Assembly (NCBI GenBank): GCA_017550145.1
Contig: JAFZQG010000004.1
Location: 372,001 to 436,000, forward strand
From: Erysipelotrichaceae bacterium
GTDB lineage: Bacteria > Bacillota_I > Bacilli_A > Erysipelotrichales > Erysipelotrichaceae
Reading direction: 5' to 3'
DNA: 64,000 nucleotides
The notes below the pieces were generated by a model. It had not been told where the DNA came from, made no database searches, and saw only the letters and a list, made by a program, of their open reading frames with translations. A program made the translations under genes and the position numbers. Below, one piece after another: positions 9,249-17,723 of the stretch. Position 1 is the first letter of the stretch. Each line of letters begins with the position of its first letter.

Positions 9249-10809
9249 TGATGATATTTCGACGATCGATGTCATCCAGAGTCAGCTCGACTGTAAACAG
9301 CTGGGAATATCCAAGATCTTAAGAGCTTATAACGGTCAGATGGCTAAAGACATCTTTGATGAGGAGCATCCCGATCTTGTGCTCTGTGATATCGATATGC
9401 CTTTATGTAACGGAATTGAAGTTCTGGAACACATCTACAACAAGGATAAGGATGTGGAGTTTTCGTTTCTGACCTGTTACGAGAAATTCGAATATGCGCA
9501 GAAGGCTATACAGTATGGAGTAACCAGTTATCTGACCAAGCCTTTTGACCTGGAAGAAGTAAAGGTCTGTATCCAGAAGATGATCGCCAATGTGCAGAAG
9601 AAACAGGCTGCCAGCAAGATCGAATCGGCATCGCGGAACGATTCGCTGATGTCTTCGATCTTAAGACAGGCATGCGATGGCGTGCTTGGTACCAACAGAG
9701 ATATCGTCAATGCGGGGTTAAGACTAAACGGTGTTGATTTTGATGCCGACAGCAAATGGCGTATCGTCTTTACCTGCAGTGATATGACTGATGCGATCAA
9801 GAAGACCTGGAACAAAGAGCTTCTGGTTTTTACCGCTTCGCAGCTTCATGATGAAGCGTTACTGGAATATATCGGTTCAGCTCATACGGTGGTGAATTCC
9901 GATGACCGTTTCCTGTGGTGTTTCTGTTTTATCAGAGGAGAACTGTCTGATGATGAACTCAAGAAGAGATGCGAGAAGCTCATTTCTTTCTCTGAAGTTC
10001 ACATGTCCCTGAAACCGGTAGCTCTTATTTCCGATATCTTCAGTTTCTATGAAGCCAGCAATGTTGTCTGTGCCTTATATGATCAGATGCGTAAGATCCG
10101 TTACTTCTCCGGAAAGATCTTCTTCCAGAATGAACAGATCAATTATGAGGGCAATGAGGAGATCGAGCTCAATGAAAATCAGATCCTCTGGTATCTGAAG
10201 AAAAGAGATGAAGCCGGTTATAAGGAATATATCAATTCATTACTGGACCATATGGATTGTACGGAAGCCGGACTTGACCGTTTCCGTAAGGAACTCATCA
10301 ATGTCTTTGTGACGCATTTCAGAGACAACGGTATGAGTTCAAATATCATCTTCATGAATACGGAGATCATTGCGGCTGATGAAGAGGCAACCAAGAGCCG
10401 CAACCAGATGATCCGTTACACCGAAGCGCTTTTCTCCATCCAGCAGAGTAAACTGCAGGAGTCAATCAATTCGGAAGATATTATCGTCAGAGCCAGAAAA
10501 TATATCGAAGAGAATTTTAGAGAGAATATCGACAGAAGCGATGTGGCAGCTGTTACTTTTGTCACACCTAACTATCTGTCTAAACTCTTCAAAAACAATA
10601 TGAATATGAACCTGAGAGAATATATCAATCAGCTCAGGATCGAAGAAGCCAAGCGTTTACTTTTATCGACTTCGATGTCGGTTTCCGAGATCGCTTCCTA
10701 TGTCGGCTATTACAATATTTCATATTTCTCGACAGTCTTCCATAAACTGGTGGGAACCGGTCCGTATGACTGGCGCAACAACGGAGGAAATGAAGGTGAA
10801 ACTGAGTGA
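9229..10809 (+). CDS. Response regulator, YesN-like, with AraC-type DNA-binding domain
   Basis: A 526-residue regulator. The receiver domain (about 1-120) has the acidic pocket CDDD, phospho-acceptor Asp54 in LCDIDMP, a conserved Thr region (LTCYE) and Lys in YLTKPFD. A middle region of about 270 residues is not recognised. The C-terminal 100 residues are an AraC/XylS double helix-turn-helix (ARKYIEENF...VGYYNISYFSTVFHKLVG). It should activate the transport and hydrolase genes around it when phosphorylated by the kinase at 7533. Its 3' end overlaps the next gene by 20 bases, so kinase, regulator and membrane protein form one translationally linked set. Confidence 0.9.
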   Translation: MKLLVCDDDISTIDVIQSQLDCKQLGISKILRAYNGQMAKDIFDEEHPDLVLCDIDMPLCNGIEVLEHIYNKDKDVEFSFLTCYEKFEYAQKAIQYGVTSYLTKPFDLEEVKVCIQKMIANVQKKQAASKIESASRNDSLMSSILRQACDGVLGTNRDIVNAGLRLNGVDFDADSKWRIVFTCSDMTDAIKKTWNKELLVFTASQLHDEALLEYIGSAHTVVNSDDRFLWCFCFIRGELSDDELKKRCEKLISFSEVHMSLKPVALISDIFSFYEASNVVCALYDQMRKIRYFSGKIFFQNEQINYEGNEEIELNENQILWYLKKRDEAGYKEYINSLLDHMDCTEAGLDRFRKELINVFVTHFRDNGMSSNIIFMNTEIIAADEEATKSRNQMIRYTEALFSIQQSKLQESINSEDIIVRARKYIEENFRENIDRSDVAAVTFVTPNYLSKLFKNNMNMNLREYINQLRIEEAKRLLLSTSMSVSEIASYVGYYNISYFSTVFHKLVGTGPYDWRNNGGNEGETE

Positions 10810-11473
10810 AACACTATTAAGAGATAAGAAACAGCTGGAAAAGCTTCCGGATACCAAAAGCAGAATTACCTTTATCTGGGATTATTATAAAGCACTGATT
10901 CTGCTGGTTTTATTTATACTCGGAATACTGATAACTGTCTTTATAAGCAATATCGGCAGAAAAGATGCCTGCATGTATGCAGTGCTGTTCAACAGCGATT
11001 CTTCAATAAGAGAGACTGATACAGCGATCTTTGATGAAGTGCTGAAAGAAGCCGGATACGATATGAAAGGCAAGACAGTCAATGTCAATGATAAACTTTC
11101 TGTCGGATTAAGTTCCGATAAGACAGCTGATATCGAAACCATGCAGGTCCTGACCGCTTTATTCACGATCAGCGATCTTGATCTGTATGTGGCTGATCAG
11201 GAATACTTTGATTATTTTGCGGAAGATGGCGGATATCTGGATCTGAGTAAGGCAATCGAAGAAGAATTACTGGATAAATATAAAAACGACCTGTATTACT
11301 TCACGGATTCAAAGGGAAATACGATTCTTTCCGGCATAATTCTGCATGAAGGATCGGTTTTACATGAAGCGGGATTCTACCACGATGATGTGATAATGGG
11401 GGTTGTTGCCAATGCGAACAACCCGGATTGTGCCATCGCTTTTATCAGACAGGTTCTGAATGATAGAAAATGA
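10790..11473 (+). CDS. Membrane-anchored protein resembling a shortened solute-binding protein
   Basis: About 227 residues, with the start inside the 3' end of the YesN gene. The ATG at 10790 sits only two bases after GGAGG; a GTG two codons later (10796) has better spacing and may be the real start. After a short cytoplasmic part there is one membrane segment (ALILLVLFILGILITVFI) and an outside domain of about 180 residues. That domain has LDLYVADQEYFDYFAEDGGYLDLS and ends NPDCAIAFIRQVL, phrases that resemble parts of sugar-binding proteins. No enzyme motif is seen. Position after kinase and regulator suggests a co-sensor or ligand presenter; this is inference. Confidence 0.6.
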   Translation: MKVKLSETLLRDKKQLEKLPDTKSRITFIWDYYKALILLVLFILGILITVFISNIGRKDACMYAVLFNSDSSIRETDTAIFDEVLKEAGYDMKGKTVNVNDKLSVGLSSDKTADIETMQVLTALFTISDLDLYVADQEYFDYFAEDGGYLDLSKAIEEELLDKYKNDLYYFTDSKGNTILSGIILHEGSVLHEAGFYHDDVIMGVVANANNPDCAIAFIRQVLNDRK

Positions 11474-11560
11474 AAGTGATGTGTACTTTTTTTAATGATA
11501 GATAATGGGCTTTTGCTTAATATGAAACTATGGATGATTATACAGTAAAGGAGTTCATTT

Positions 11561-12526
11561 ATGTCGGAAAATAAGACTAAACGCTCTGAATTTGATGACG
11601 TTCTGAAAGAACAGAAGAAAATTCAGCGTAAAGAACAGTTTAAAAACGACTTCCCTCTTTATCTGATGATGCTTCCGGGTATGATTTATCTTGTCTGCAA
11701 CAACTATCTGCCGATGTTCGGTATACTGCTGGCATTCAAGAAGATCAATTACACGGTCGGTATTCTGAAGAGCAAGTGGGTCGGTTTTGCAAACTTCGAG
11801 TATCTGTTCAAAACCAAAGATGCGTATATAATGATCAGAAACACGCTGGCTTATAATGCGTGCTGGATCGTCTTAGACCTTTTCCTGGCGGTCTTCATTG
11901 CCCTGTGCATGAACGAAATCGCGCAGAGAAAGATCTCCAAGGTCATTCAGCCGATCATCTGCTTCCCTTCAATGGTTTCGGCAGTTATCCTCTCATTCCT
12001 GGTCTATGCTTTCTTAAGCCACAGCTACGGTTACCTCAATACCGTATTCTTCAAGGATAATCCGGTTGCCTGGTACAACGTGGCAAAATACTGGCCGTTT
12101 ATTCTGACGATCGTACATATCTGGCAATCTGCCGGACAGAGTTCCGTCATCTATATGGCCAGCATCGGTGGCATTGATAAGAGCTTATACGAGTCCGCAA
12201 GGATCGATGGTGCTACCAAGATGGAACAGATCAGATACATTACACTGCCGCTGCTGAAGCCGATGATCACAATGATGCTGTTGCTGTCGATCGGTAGGAT
12301 CTTCAACTCAGACTTCGGTCTCTTCTATCAGGTACCGTTAGGAAACGGTATGCTGTATTCAACGACACAGACCATCGATACCTTTGTCTACAGAGCGCTG
12401 ATGATTTCCAATAACGTCGGTCAGTCTTCAGCTGCTTCCGTCTTCCAGGCGGTTATCGGTTTTGTCCTGGTCATGATCTCCAACCTGCTGGTCAGGAAGA
12501 TCAACCCGGAGAACTCATTGTTCTAG
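11561..12526 (+). CDS. Sugar ABC transporter permease, LplB-like
   Basis: A 321-residue inner-membrane protein of the CUT1 family with six expected membrane segments, starting with LYLMMLPGMIYLVCNNYLPMFGI. The coupling loop that meets the ATPase is visible as ESARIDGATKMEQIRYITLPLLKPM. AAAGGAG precedes the ATG. It is followed after 9 bases by the partner permease. With the binding protein at 5946 and ATPase at 16566 it completes an importer for oligosaccharides. Confidence 0.9.
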   Translation: MSENKTKRSEFDDVLKEQKKIQRKEQFKNDFPLYLMMLPGMIYLVCNNYLPMFGILLAFKKINYTVGILKSKWVGFANFEYLFKTKDAYIMIRNTLAYNACWIVLDLFLAVFIALCMNEIAQRKISKVIQPIICFPSMVSAVILSFLVYAFLSHSYGYLNTVFFKDNPVAWYNVAKYWPFILTIVHIWQSAGQSSVIYMASIGGIDKSLYESARIDGATKMEQIRYITLPLLKPMITMMLLLSIGRIFNSDFGLFYQVPLGNGMLYSTTQTIDTFVYRALMISNNVGQSSAASVFQAVIGFVLVMISNLLVRKINPENSLF

Positions 12527-12535
12527 GAGATAAAT

Positions 12536-13450
12536 ATGGCTAAGAATAAAAACAGAATCGTCTTAATGAAAGGCGAAAGAGAATTCCATTACGTTGCCCT
12601 GGTCATCATGATCCTGATGATGATCTTCTGTGTGATTCCGCTCATTCTGATGCTCACGGTTTCGCTTTCTTCAGAAGATTCACTGGTTCACGGTTACCGT
12701 TTCATACCGGATTCCTGGTCACTTGATGCCTACATGTTCATGTGGGCCAAGAGGGCTACGATTTTCCGTGCCTACGGTCTGACTATCGTTATTACCGTTA
12801 TCGGTACGATTGCCAGCCTGGTCATGACTTCAATGTTTGCCTATCCTTTATCAAGGAAAGACTTTAAACCGCGAAACGTCATTGCCTTCATCCTGTTCTT
12901 CACTATGCTGTTTAACGGCGGTATGACCGCTTCCTATATCGTCTGGACCAGACTCTTCCATATCAAGGATACGATCTGGGCTTATCTGGTACCGGGTGCT
13001 TTAATGAACGGCATGAATGTCATGCTGGTAAGAAACTACTTCAATGCGAATATCCCTTATTCCATTATCGAAGCAGCCAGACTTGACGGTGCCAATGACT
13101 GGACCATTTATTCCAAGATCATGGTTCCGCTTTCCAAGCCGATCATGACGACCATCGGTCTGTTCTCAGCCTTAGGTTACTGGAACAACTGGACCGCCGG
13201 TATTTACTACATCAACAATCCTAAACTGTATACGATTCAGGTTTACCTGAAAAAACTGATGGATTCCATTCAGTTCTTAAAAACAACAGACCTGTCCAAC
13301 GAAGCAACCCTCTTAGCTTCCAGAAACCTGCCGACCGAATCGGCACGTATGGCGGTAGCCATCATTGCTTTGATTCCGGTTCTGATGATCTATCCGTTCA
13401 TCCAGAAGGAACTCATCAAGGGCATGGTCGTCGGTGGTGTCAAAGGATAA
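12536..13450 (+). CDS. Sugar ABC transporter permease, YtcP/LplC-like
   Basis: A 304-residue partner permease of the CUT1 family. Membrane segments begin with YVALVIMILMMIFCVIPLILM. The ATPase-contact loop is EAARLDGANDWTIYSKIMVPLSKP, and the C-terminus ends MVVGGVKG, as is typical of YtcP-like subunits. GGAGA lies before the ATG. The next gene, a serine hydrolase, begins 6 bases after the stop, so permeases and hydrolase are one transcript. Confidence 0.9.
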   Translation: MAKNKNRIVLMKGEREFHYVALVIMILMMIFCVIPLILMLTVSLSSEDSLVHGYRFIPDSWSLDAYMFMWAKRATIFRAYGLTIVITVIGTIASLVMTSMFAYPLSRKDFKPRNVIAFILFFTMLFNGGMTASYIVWTRLFHIKDTIWAYLVPGALMNGMNVMLVRNYFNANIPYSIIEAARLDGANDWTIYSKIMVPLSKPIMTTIGLFSALGYWNNWTAGIYYINNPKLYTIQVYLKKLMDSIQFLKTTDLSNEATLLASRNLPTESARMAVAIIALIPVLMIYPFIQKELIKGMVVGGVKG

Positions 13451-13456
13451 TTATTT

Positions 13457-14956
13457 ATGGATAAGAGAAAACCTTTTGAAAAAGCCAGACCTGAAGAGGT
13501 TGGCGTCAGCAGTAAGCTGATTCTTGAATATATCGAAAATCTGGAAAAGAGCCAGACGGAAATGCATGGCCTGATGATCATGCGCCACAATAAGCTTATT
13601 ACCGAAGGCTGGTGGACACCGTTTGGTCCGAACATCCGTCATGGACTTCAATCTCATACCAAGACCTATGCGGCTACAGCTGTGGGTATTGCCTATACTG
13701 AAGGTATTCTGAAGCTCGATGAAAGACTCATCGATATCTTCCCGGATGAATCACCTGAAGATCCGAGTGAGAATCTGAAATTATTAACGATCAGAGATGT
13801 CTTGTGCATGGGCTGCGGTATGGATACGATGCCTTTCAATTCCGAGAACTGTATCAGAGACTTCATGCATACACCGGTCAATCATAAGCCTGGTACGACT
13901 TACATGTACAACTCTACCGGTTCGACGATGTTAGGTGCGATCGTGCGTAAGAAGACCGGCTTGGGACTCTTTGATTATCTGAAACCGCGTCTTTTCGATA
14001 AGATCGGTATCAACTATGATAACCTGCGCTGCATGTGTATGGCCGATGGTATGGAAGTCGGCGGCGGCGGTATGTTTGCGACGACCGAAGATAACTTCCG
14101 TCTGATGAAGCTCTATGCGGACGGCGGTGTCTGGGAAGGTGAAAGAATCCTGGCTGAAGACTATGTCAAGCTGGCTACCACCAATCAGAATGATTCGGCT
14201 ACCGAATCTATAAACAACCCGGAAGCTTCCGATAACTTCCTGGGCTATGGCTTCCAGATCTGGATGTGCAAGCCTCACAGAGCCTACAGAGCCGATGGTG
14301 CCATGGGCCAGTTTACGATCATCCTTCCTGACCAGGATATGGAGATCGCCATTACCGAAACAGCAGTCGGTGCACACTGGGCTCAGAGTACTCTGAATAT
14401 TACCTGGGACTTTGTGGAGAAGATTACGGATGCGGCAAGCTTGCCTCAGGATGATGAAGGATATGATGCTTTATGCCGCAAGCTGCAGCGTCTCAATATC
14501 GGCAATCCTGAGTGTCAGCCGTTCTCACCGTTAGTAAAAGAAATTGACGGAAAGAAGTTTGCAGTAAAGACGGGTATCTTTACACCGTTTGCGGGCAACT
14601 TCATGATCGGCAGCAAGCCTGATGGCATCAAAACATTTGCTTTGAATTTTGATGACTACGGTTTTGTCTGGGATTTTGAGACAGAAAACGGACGCCAGGA
14701 AAAGATCAGAGTTTCCACCAACGGCACCCGTTTCTCCAATCTGCTTGGTACACATGATGATTTCACCCAGCTGTATCTGGCTGATGCCTTCTGGAAACAG
14801 GATGATGAACTGATCATCCATGGCAGATGGGTCGAGACCTGTATCGAAGATGTCTATACCCTGAAGTTTACCGGAGACAGTATCGATATCAAGGCTGACA
14901 ACAATTCGGCTTTCAAGTTCAGAGAACCGGAGCCGATCAGAGCAGAAAAACTATAA
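13457..14956 (+). CDS. Serine hydrolase, beta-lactamase (class C/esterase) family
   Basis: A 499-residue protein with an N-terminal beta-lactamase-fold domain of about 340 residues. The SxxK motif is SHTK (Ser66, Lys69) and the second motif is YNS (Tyr151). Further landmarks are GGGGMFATTEDNFRLM and YGFQIWMCKP. A C-terminal beta-rich part of about 150 residues follows. Such proteins are mostly esterases or peptidases, not antibiotic-resistance enzymes. No signal peptide is present, which argues against a cell-wall or antibiotic role and for a cytoplasmic esterase. It lies 6 bases after the permease gene. The ribosome site is weak, so translation may be coupled. Confidence 0.78.
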   Translation: MDKRKPFEKARPEEVGVSSKLILEYIENLEKSQTEMHGLMIMRHNKLITEGWWTPFGPNIRHGLQSHTKTYAATAVGIAYTEGILKLDERLIDIFPDESPEDPSENLKLLTIRDVLCMGCGMDTMPFNSENCIRDFMHTPVNHKPGTTYMYNSTGSTMLGAIVRKKTGLGLFDYLKPRLFDKIGINYDNLRCMCMADGMEVGGGGMFATTEDNFRLMKLYADGGVWEGERILAEDYVKLATTNQNDSATESINNPEASDNFLGYGFQIWMCKPHRAYRADGAMGQFTIILPDQDMEIAITETAVGAHWAQSTLNITWDFVEKITDAASLPQDDEGYDALCRKLQRLNIGNPECQPFSPLVKEIDGKKFAVKTGIFTPFAGNFMIGSKPDGIKTFALNFDDYGFVWDFETENGRQEKIRVSTNGTRFSNLLGTHDDFTQLYLADAFWKQDDELIIHGRWVETCIEDVYTLKFTGDSIDIKADNNSAFKFREPEPIRAEKL

Positions 14957-14960
14957 ACAC

Positions 14961-14986
14961 ATGATCCACTTCTGTGGATCATTTTT
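14961..14986 (+). terminator. Terminator or attenuator inside the transport operon
   Basis: ATGATCCA and TGGATCAT form an 8-bp stem followed by TTTTT, between the serine hydrolase and the deacetylase. It may only partly stop transcription, since the downstream genes continue the same operon theme. Confidence 0.6.
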
Positions 14987-14998
14987 AAAAGGAGTTTT

Positions 14999-15847
14999 AT
15001 GGGCAAGAGATTTGATTCACTGGTCTTTCCGAACGGCACAAACAAGGCTTTCACTTTAAGTTATGATGACGGTGTCGTTCAGGATCGCAGACTGGTAAAA
15101 CTGTTTGAAGAATACGGAGCGAAGGGTACCTTCAATCTTAATTACGGAGTTCTGGGTTATAAGAACAGTAACGGTCCTTTTGATATCTCCAAGATCGAAA
15201 AGGAAGAAGTTAAGGATTTATACAGGAATCAGGAAGTAGGCGGTCATGGATTATATCACAGCGATCTTAGCAACCTGGGAGAGCCTTATTCCATGTACGA
15301 GATCATCGATGATAAAGCCGGACTTGAGAAGCTGGTTGAAAGACCGCTGAAAATGTTTGCGTATCCTTTCGGTTTCTATAACGACAAAGTGGTCGAACAA
15401 CTGAGGATCGCCGGATATAAAGGTGCCAGAACGGTTAAATCGACTTATGCTTTTGATTTACCGGAAAAACCTCTGATACTTGATCCGACCTGTCATCACA
15501 AGGACGAAAGACTGATGGAACTGGCCAGGGATTTCTGTGAAAAGCCTTCATTAAAACCGCAGTTATTCTATGTCTGGGGTCATGCGTATGAATTTGACGG
15601 AGACAATAACTGGAACGTGATCGAAGAACTGCTGAAGTATATGAGCGGGATTAAAGACAGGGTCTGGTTTGCGACCAACGGCGAGATCCTTTCCTATCTG
15701 GAAGCCTATGGAATGTTAGAATATAGTGTGGACGGATCATATATATTCAATCCATCCTGCGAAGACGTCTATATCATGACTTCCTTCAACACAATTGAAT
15801 GTCTGAAGTCAGGAGAGACAACGAAAATTAAAGATACACCTCTATAG
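14999..15847 (+). CDS. Polysaccharide deacetylase family protein
   Basis: A 282-residue NodB-like deacetylase. The metal-binding Asp pair is in LSYDDGVVQDRRL, GTFNLNYG is the first strand motif, GGHGLYHSDLSNL supplies His residues, and FAYPFGFYNDKV is a typical late motif. The enzymes remove acetyl groups from N- or O-acetylated sugars. There is no signal peptide, unusual for those acting on peptidoglycan or chitin, so soluble acetylated oligosaccharides are the more likely substrate. AAAAGGAG precedes the ATG. The downstream YesL-like gene begins within a few bases of the stop. Confidence 0.85.
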   Translation: MGKRFDSLVFPNGTNKAFTLSYDDGVVQDRRLVKLFEEYGAKGTFNLNYGVLGYKNSNGPFDISKIEKEEVKDLYRNQEVGGHGLYHSDLSNLGEPYSMYEIIDDKAGLEKLVERPLKMFAYPFGFYNDKVVEQLRIAGYKGARTVKSTYAFDLPEKPLILDPTCHHKDERLMELARDFCEKPSLKPQLFYVWGHAYEFDGDNNWNVIEELLKYMSGIKDRVWFATNGEILSYLEAYGMLEYSVDGSYIFNPSCEDVYIMTSFNTIECLKSGETTKIKDTPL

Positions 15848-15900
15848 AATATGCAGTACAACAATCCTTTCATCAAGATGCTGGAGAAACGATCGCGAAT

Positions 15901-16563
15901 ATGCTGATAGTCAGCTTTTTATGGCTGATCTTTTCCTTACCGGTTCTGACGATCGTGCCTGCTTCGGCAGCGCTGTTTCATACGCTTTCGAAAGTTGTCT
16001 TTCCTCCGGGAAAGGGCAATGGTGTTTTTAAAGTTTTCTTTGAATCATATAAAGAAAACCTGATCATCGGTATCAAACTGAATCTTCTGATCATCCTGAT
16101 GGTACTGATCACAGCTGAAGGATTATGGACCGGTTATCAGATCTGGAGAATAAACATCTGGGGCATGCTGTACATGATGTTAGGAATAATCATTGCGTTT
16201 GTGGTGATTACAGCCATCGTTCACATCCCGCCGGTACTTTCATATTTTGAAGCACCGGTAAGTTCAGTTATACGGATGGCAGTCTATTTTGCGATCAGAA
16301 AACCATTACGCAGTATTCTCTTCACCTTACTGTTTGTACTGATGATTTACTTTATCGAAGCCTTTCCTCTGGCTTTACTGATTGTACCTGCCTTATACGG
16401 TGATCTGATCAGAGCACCTCTAAACAGAGATTTCATGATCTTTGCCAAAGAAAACAATCTCGAGACAGACAATATAGAAGAAATAAACGAAGAAGAGATC
16501 ATATCGGAACAGAGCACATATGATCTTGATCGAAAACTGAATAAAAAAGAAAAGAATAAATAA
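15901..16563 (+). CDS. YesL-like DUF624 membrane protein, 5' end possibly frameshifted
   Basis: A 220-residue integral membrane protein. SFLWLIFSLPVLTIVPASAALFHTL is the DUF624/YesL signature, followed by four more membrane segments and an acidic-to-basic tail. YesL proteins accompany YesM/YesN and sugar importers; their function is unknown. The family usually begins with an NPFF-like segment. That segment exists upstream in another frame: the ATG at 15851 reads MQYNNPFIKMLEK, then stops at 15905. Joining it to this frame needs a single-base change near 15888-15891. Either the gene is mutated or misread there, or the ATG at 15901 is a true start with only a distant GGAG. The ATPase gene follows 2 bases after the stop. 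Confidence 0.75.
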   Translation: MLIVSFLWLIFSLPVLTIVPASAALFHTLSKVVFPPGKGNGVFKVFFESYKENLIIGIKLNLLIILMVLITAEGLWTGYQIWRINIWGMLYMMLGIIIAFVVITAIVHIPPVLSYFEAPVSSVIRMAVYFAIRKPLRSILFTLLFVLMIYFIEAFPLALLIVPALYGDLIRAPLNRDFMIFAKENNLETDNIEEINEEEIISEQSTYDLDRKLNKKEKNK

Positions 16564-16565
16564 TA

Positions 16566-17723
16566 ATGCCGGATATTATATTAAAAGATATAACGATGAT
16601 CTATCCCTTTCAGAAAGTGAGCGGGCTTTTTGATCGTAAGCAGAAGAAACTGATTCTCGAGCATCAGAAACAGATGCCCTATACTTCCAACGAAGGAGTC
16701 ATCGCTGTCCAGCATTTTGACACAACGATTAAAGACAAAGCATTTACGGTGATCTTAGGACCATCCGGTTCAGGCAAGAGTACACTGTTAAGAATCATCG
16801 CCGGGCTTGAAAGACCGACTTTGGGTGAAGTGTGGTTTGACGATACAGACTATACCGATATCAGAGCGGAAGAAAGAGATGTGGCCATGGTTTTCCAGAA
16901 CTATTCGCTCTATCCCAATCAGACCGTCTATCAGAACATCGCTTTTCCTCTGGAAGTAAAACATACCCCAAGAGAAGAGATCGATGTTGAAGTAAAAAAG
17001 ATTTCCGAATTACTTAAACTTACTAATAAATTAGATAGACTTCCGCAGGATCTTTCCGGCGGTGAGAAACAAAGAGTAGCTATTGCCAGAGCTCTGATCA
17101 GAAGACCTTCGATCGTTCTTTTTGATGAACCTTTCTCCAATCTGGATGTACTGATGCGCTCACATTTACGAAGTGAAATAAAAAAGATCCATGATGTCTA
17201 TGGTACGACTTTCGTCTATGTAACTCACGATCAGTATGATGCGCTGTCTCTGGCTGATCGCATTATTATCATCAATAACGGCATCAAGCAGATGGATGAT
17301 TCCATCAGCGAAGTATACAATAAACCGCTTAACCGTTTCTGTTTTGAATTCATCAGTTCCGCTTCGGCTAATATCTTTGAAGATATTGAAGTAAGTAAAG
17401 ACGGATCTTTCTCTTTATGCGGAGCTGATTATAAACTTGATCAGAAACAGTTCAAGAAATTAGGCAAGGACAGGAAAATGACTGTCGGTATCAGAGGTAC
17501 GAATATCGAGATCGGACATAGCGGTATAGAAGCGATCGTTGAATATGCGGAGATGATCGAAAACGATCTCTATGTGCATCTGGTCTGTCAGGATCAGAAA
17601 CTGACAGTAATTGAGAAGACAAACAATTCCGATATCATTAAGTATTCCCACAATCAGAAAGTCAGAATAGTCTTTGATGAAACACATTTCCATTTCTTTG
17701 ATCAGGAAGGTAACAGATTATGA
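16566..17723 (+). CDS. Sugar ABC transporter ATPase, MsmK/UgpC-like
   Basis: A 385-residue ATPase of CUT1 importers. The Walker A motif is GPSGSGKST from residue 65, the Q-loop is MVFQNYSLYPNQTV, the ABC signature LSGGEKQR, Walker B IVLFDEP, and the H-loop YVTHDQ. The last 130 residues form the regulatory TOBE-like domain. Walker A normally sits near residue 37 in this family, so about 28 extra residues (SGLFDRKQKKLILEHQ...) are inserted in the first strand region. It overlaps the next carboxylesterase by 4 bases (ATGA). It should power the permeases at 11561 and 12536. Confidence 0.9.
   Translation: MPDIILKDITMIYPFQKVSGLFDRKQKKLILEHQKQMPYTSNEGVIAVQHFDTTIKDKAFTVILGPSGSGKSTLLRIIAGLERPTLGEVWFDDTDYTDIRAEERDVAMVFQNYSLYPNQTVYQNIAFPLEVKHTPREEIDVEVKKISELLKLTNKLDRLPQDLSGGEKQRVAIARALIRRPSIVLFDEPFSNLDVLMRSHLRSEIKKIHDVYGTTFVYVTHDQYDALSLADRIIIINNGIKQMDDSISEVYNKPLNRFCFEFISSASANIFEDIEVSKDGSFSLCGADYKLDQKQFKKLGKDRKMTVGIRGTNIEIGHSGIEAIVEYAEMIENDLYVHLVCQDQKLTVIEKTNNSDIIKYSHNQKVRIVFDETHFHFFDQEGNRL

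Noticed and set aside
13931..14377. 148-residue minus-strand ORF inside the serine hydrolase gene
   Set aside because: Opposite to SxxK- and YNS-bearing coding sequence; no independent support.
13457..14956. Antibiotic-resistance beta-lactamase
   Set aside because: The fold motifs are present but there is no signal peptide, the protein is far longer than class C enzymes and it is embedded in a sugar-uptake operon.
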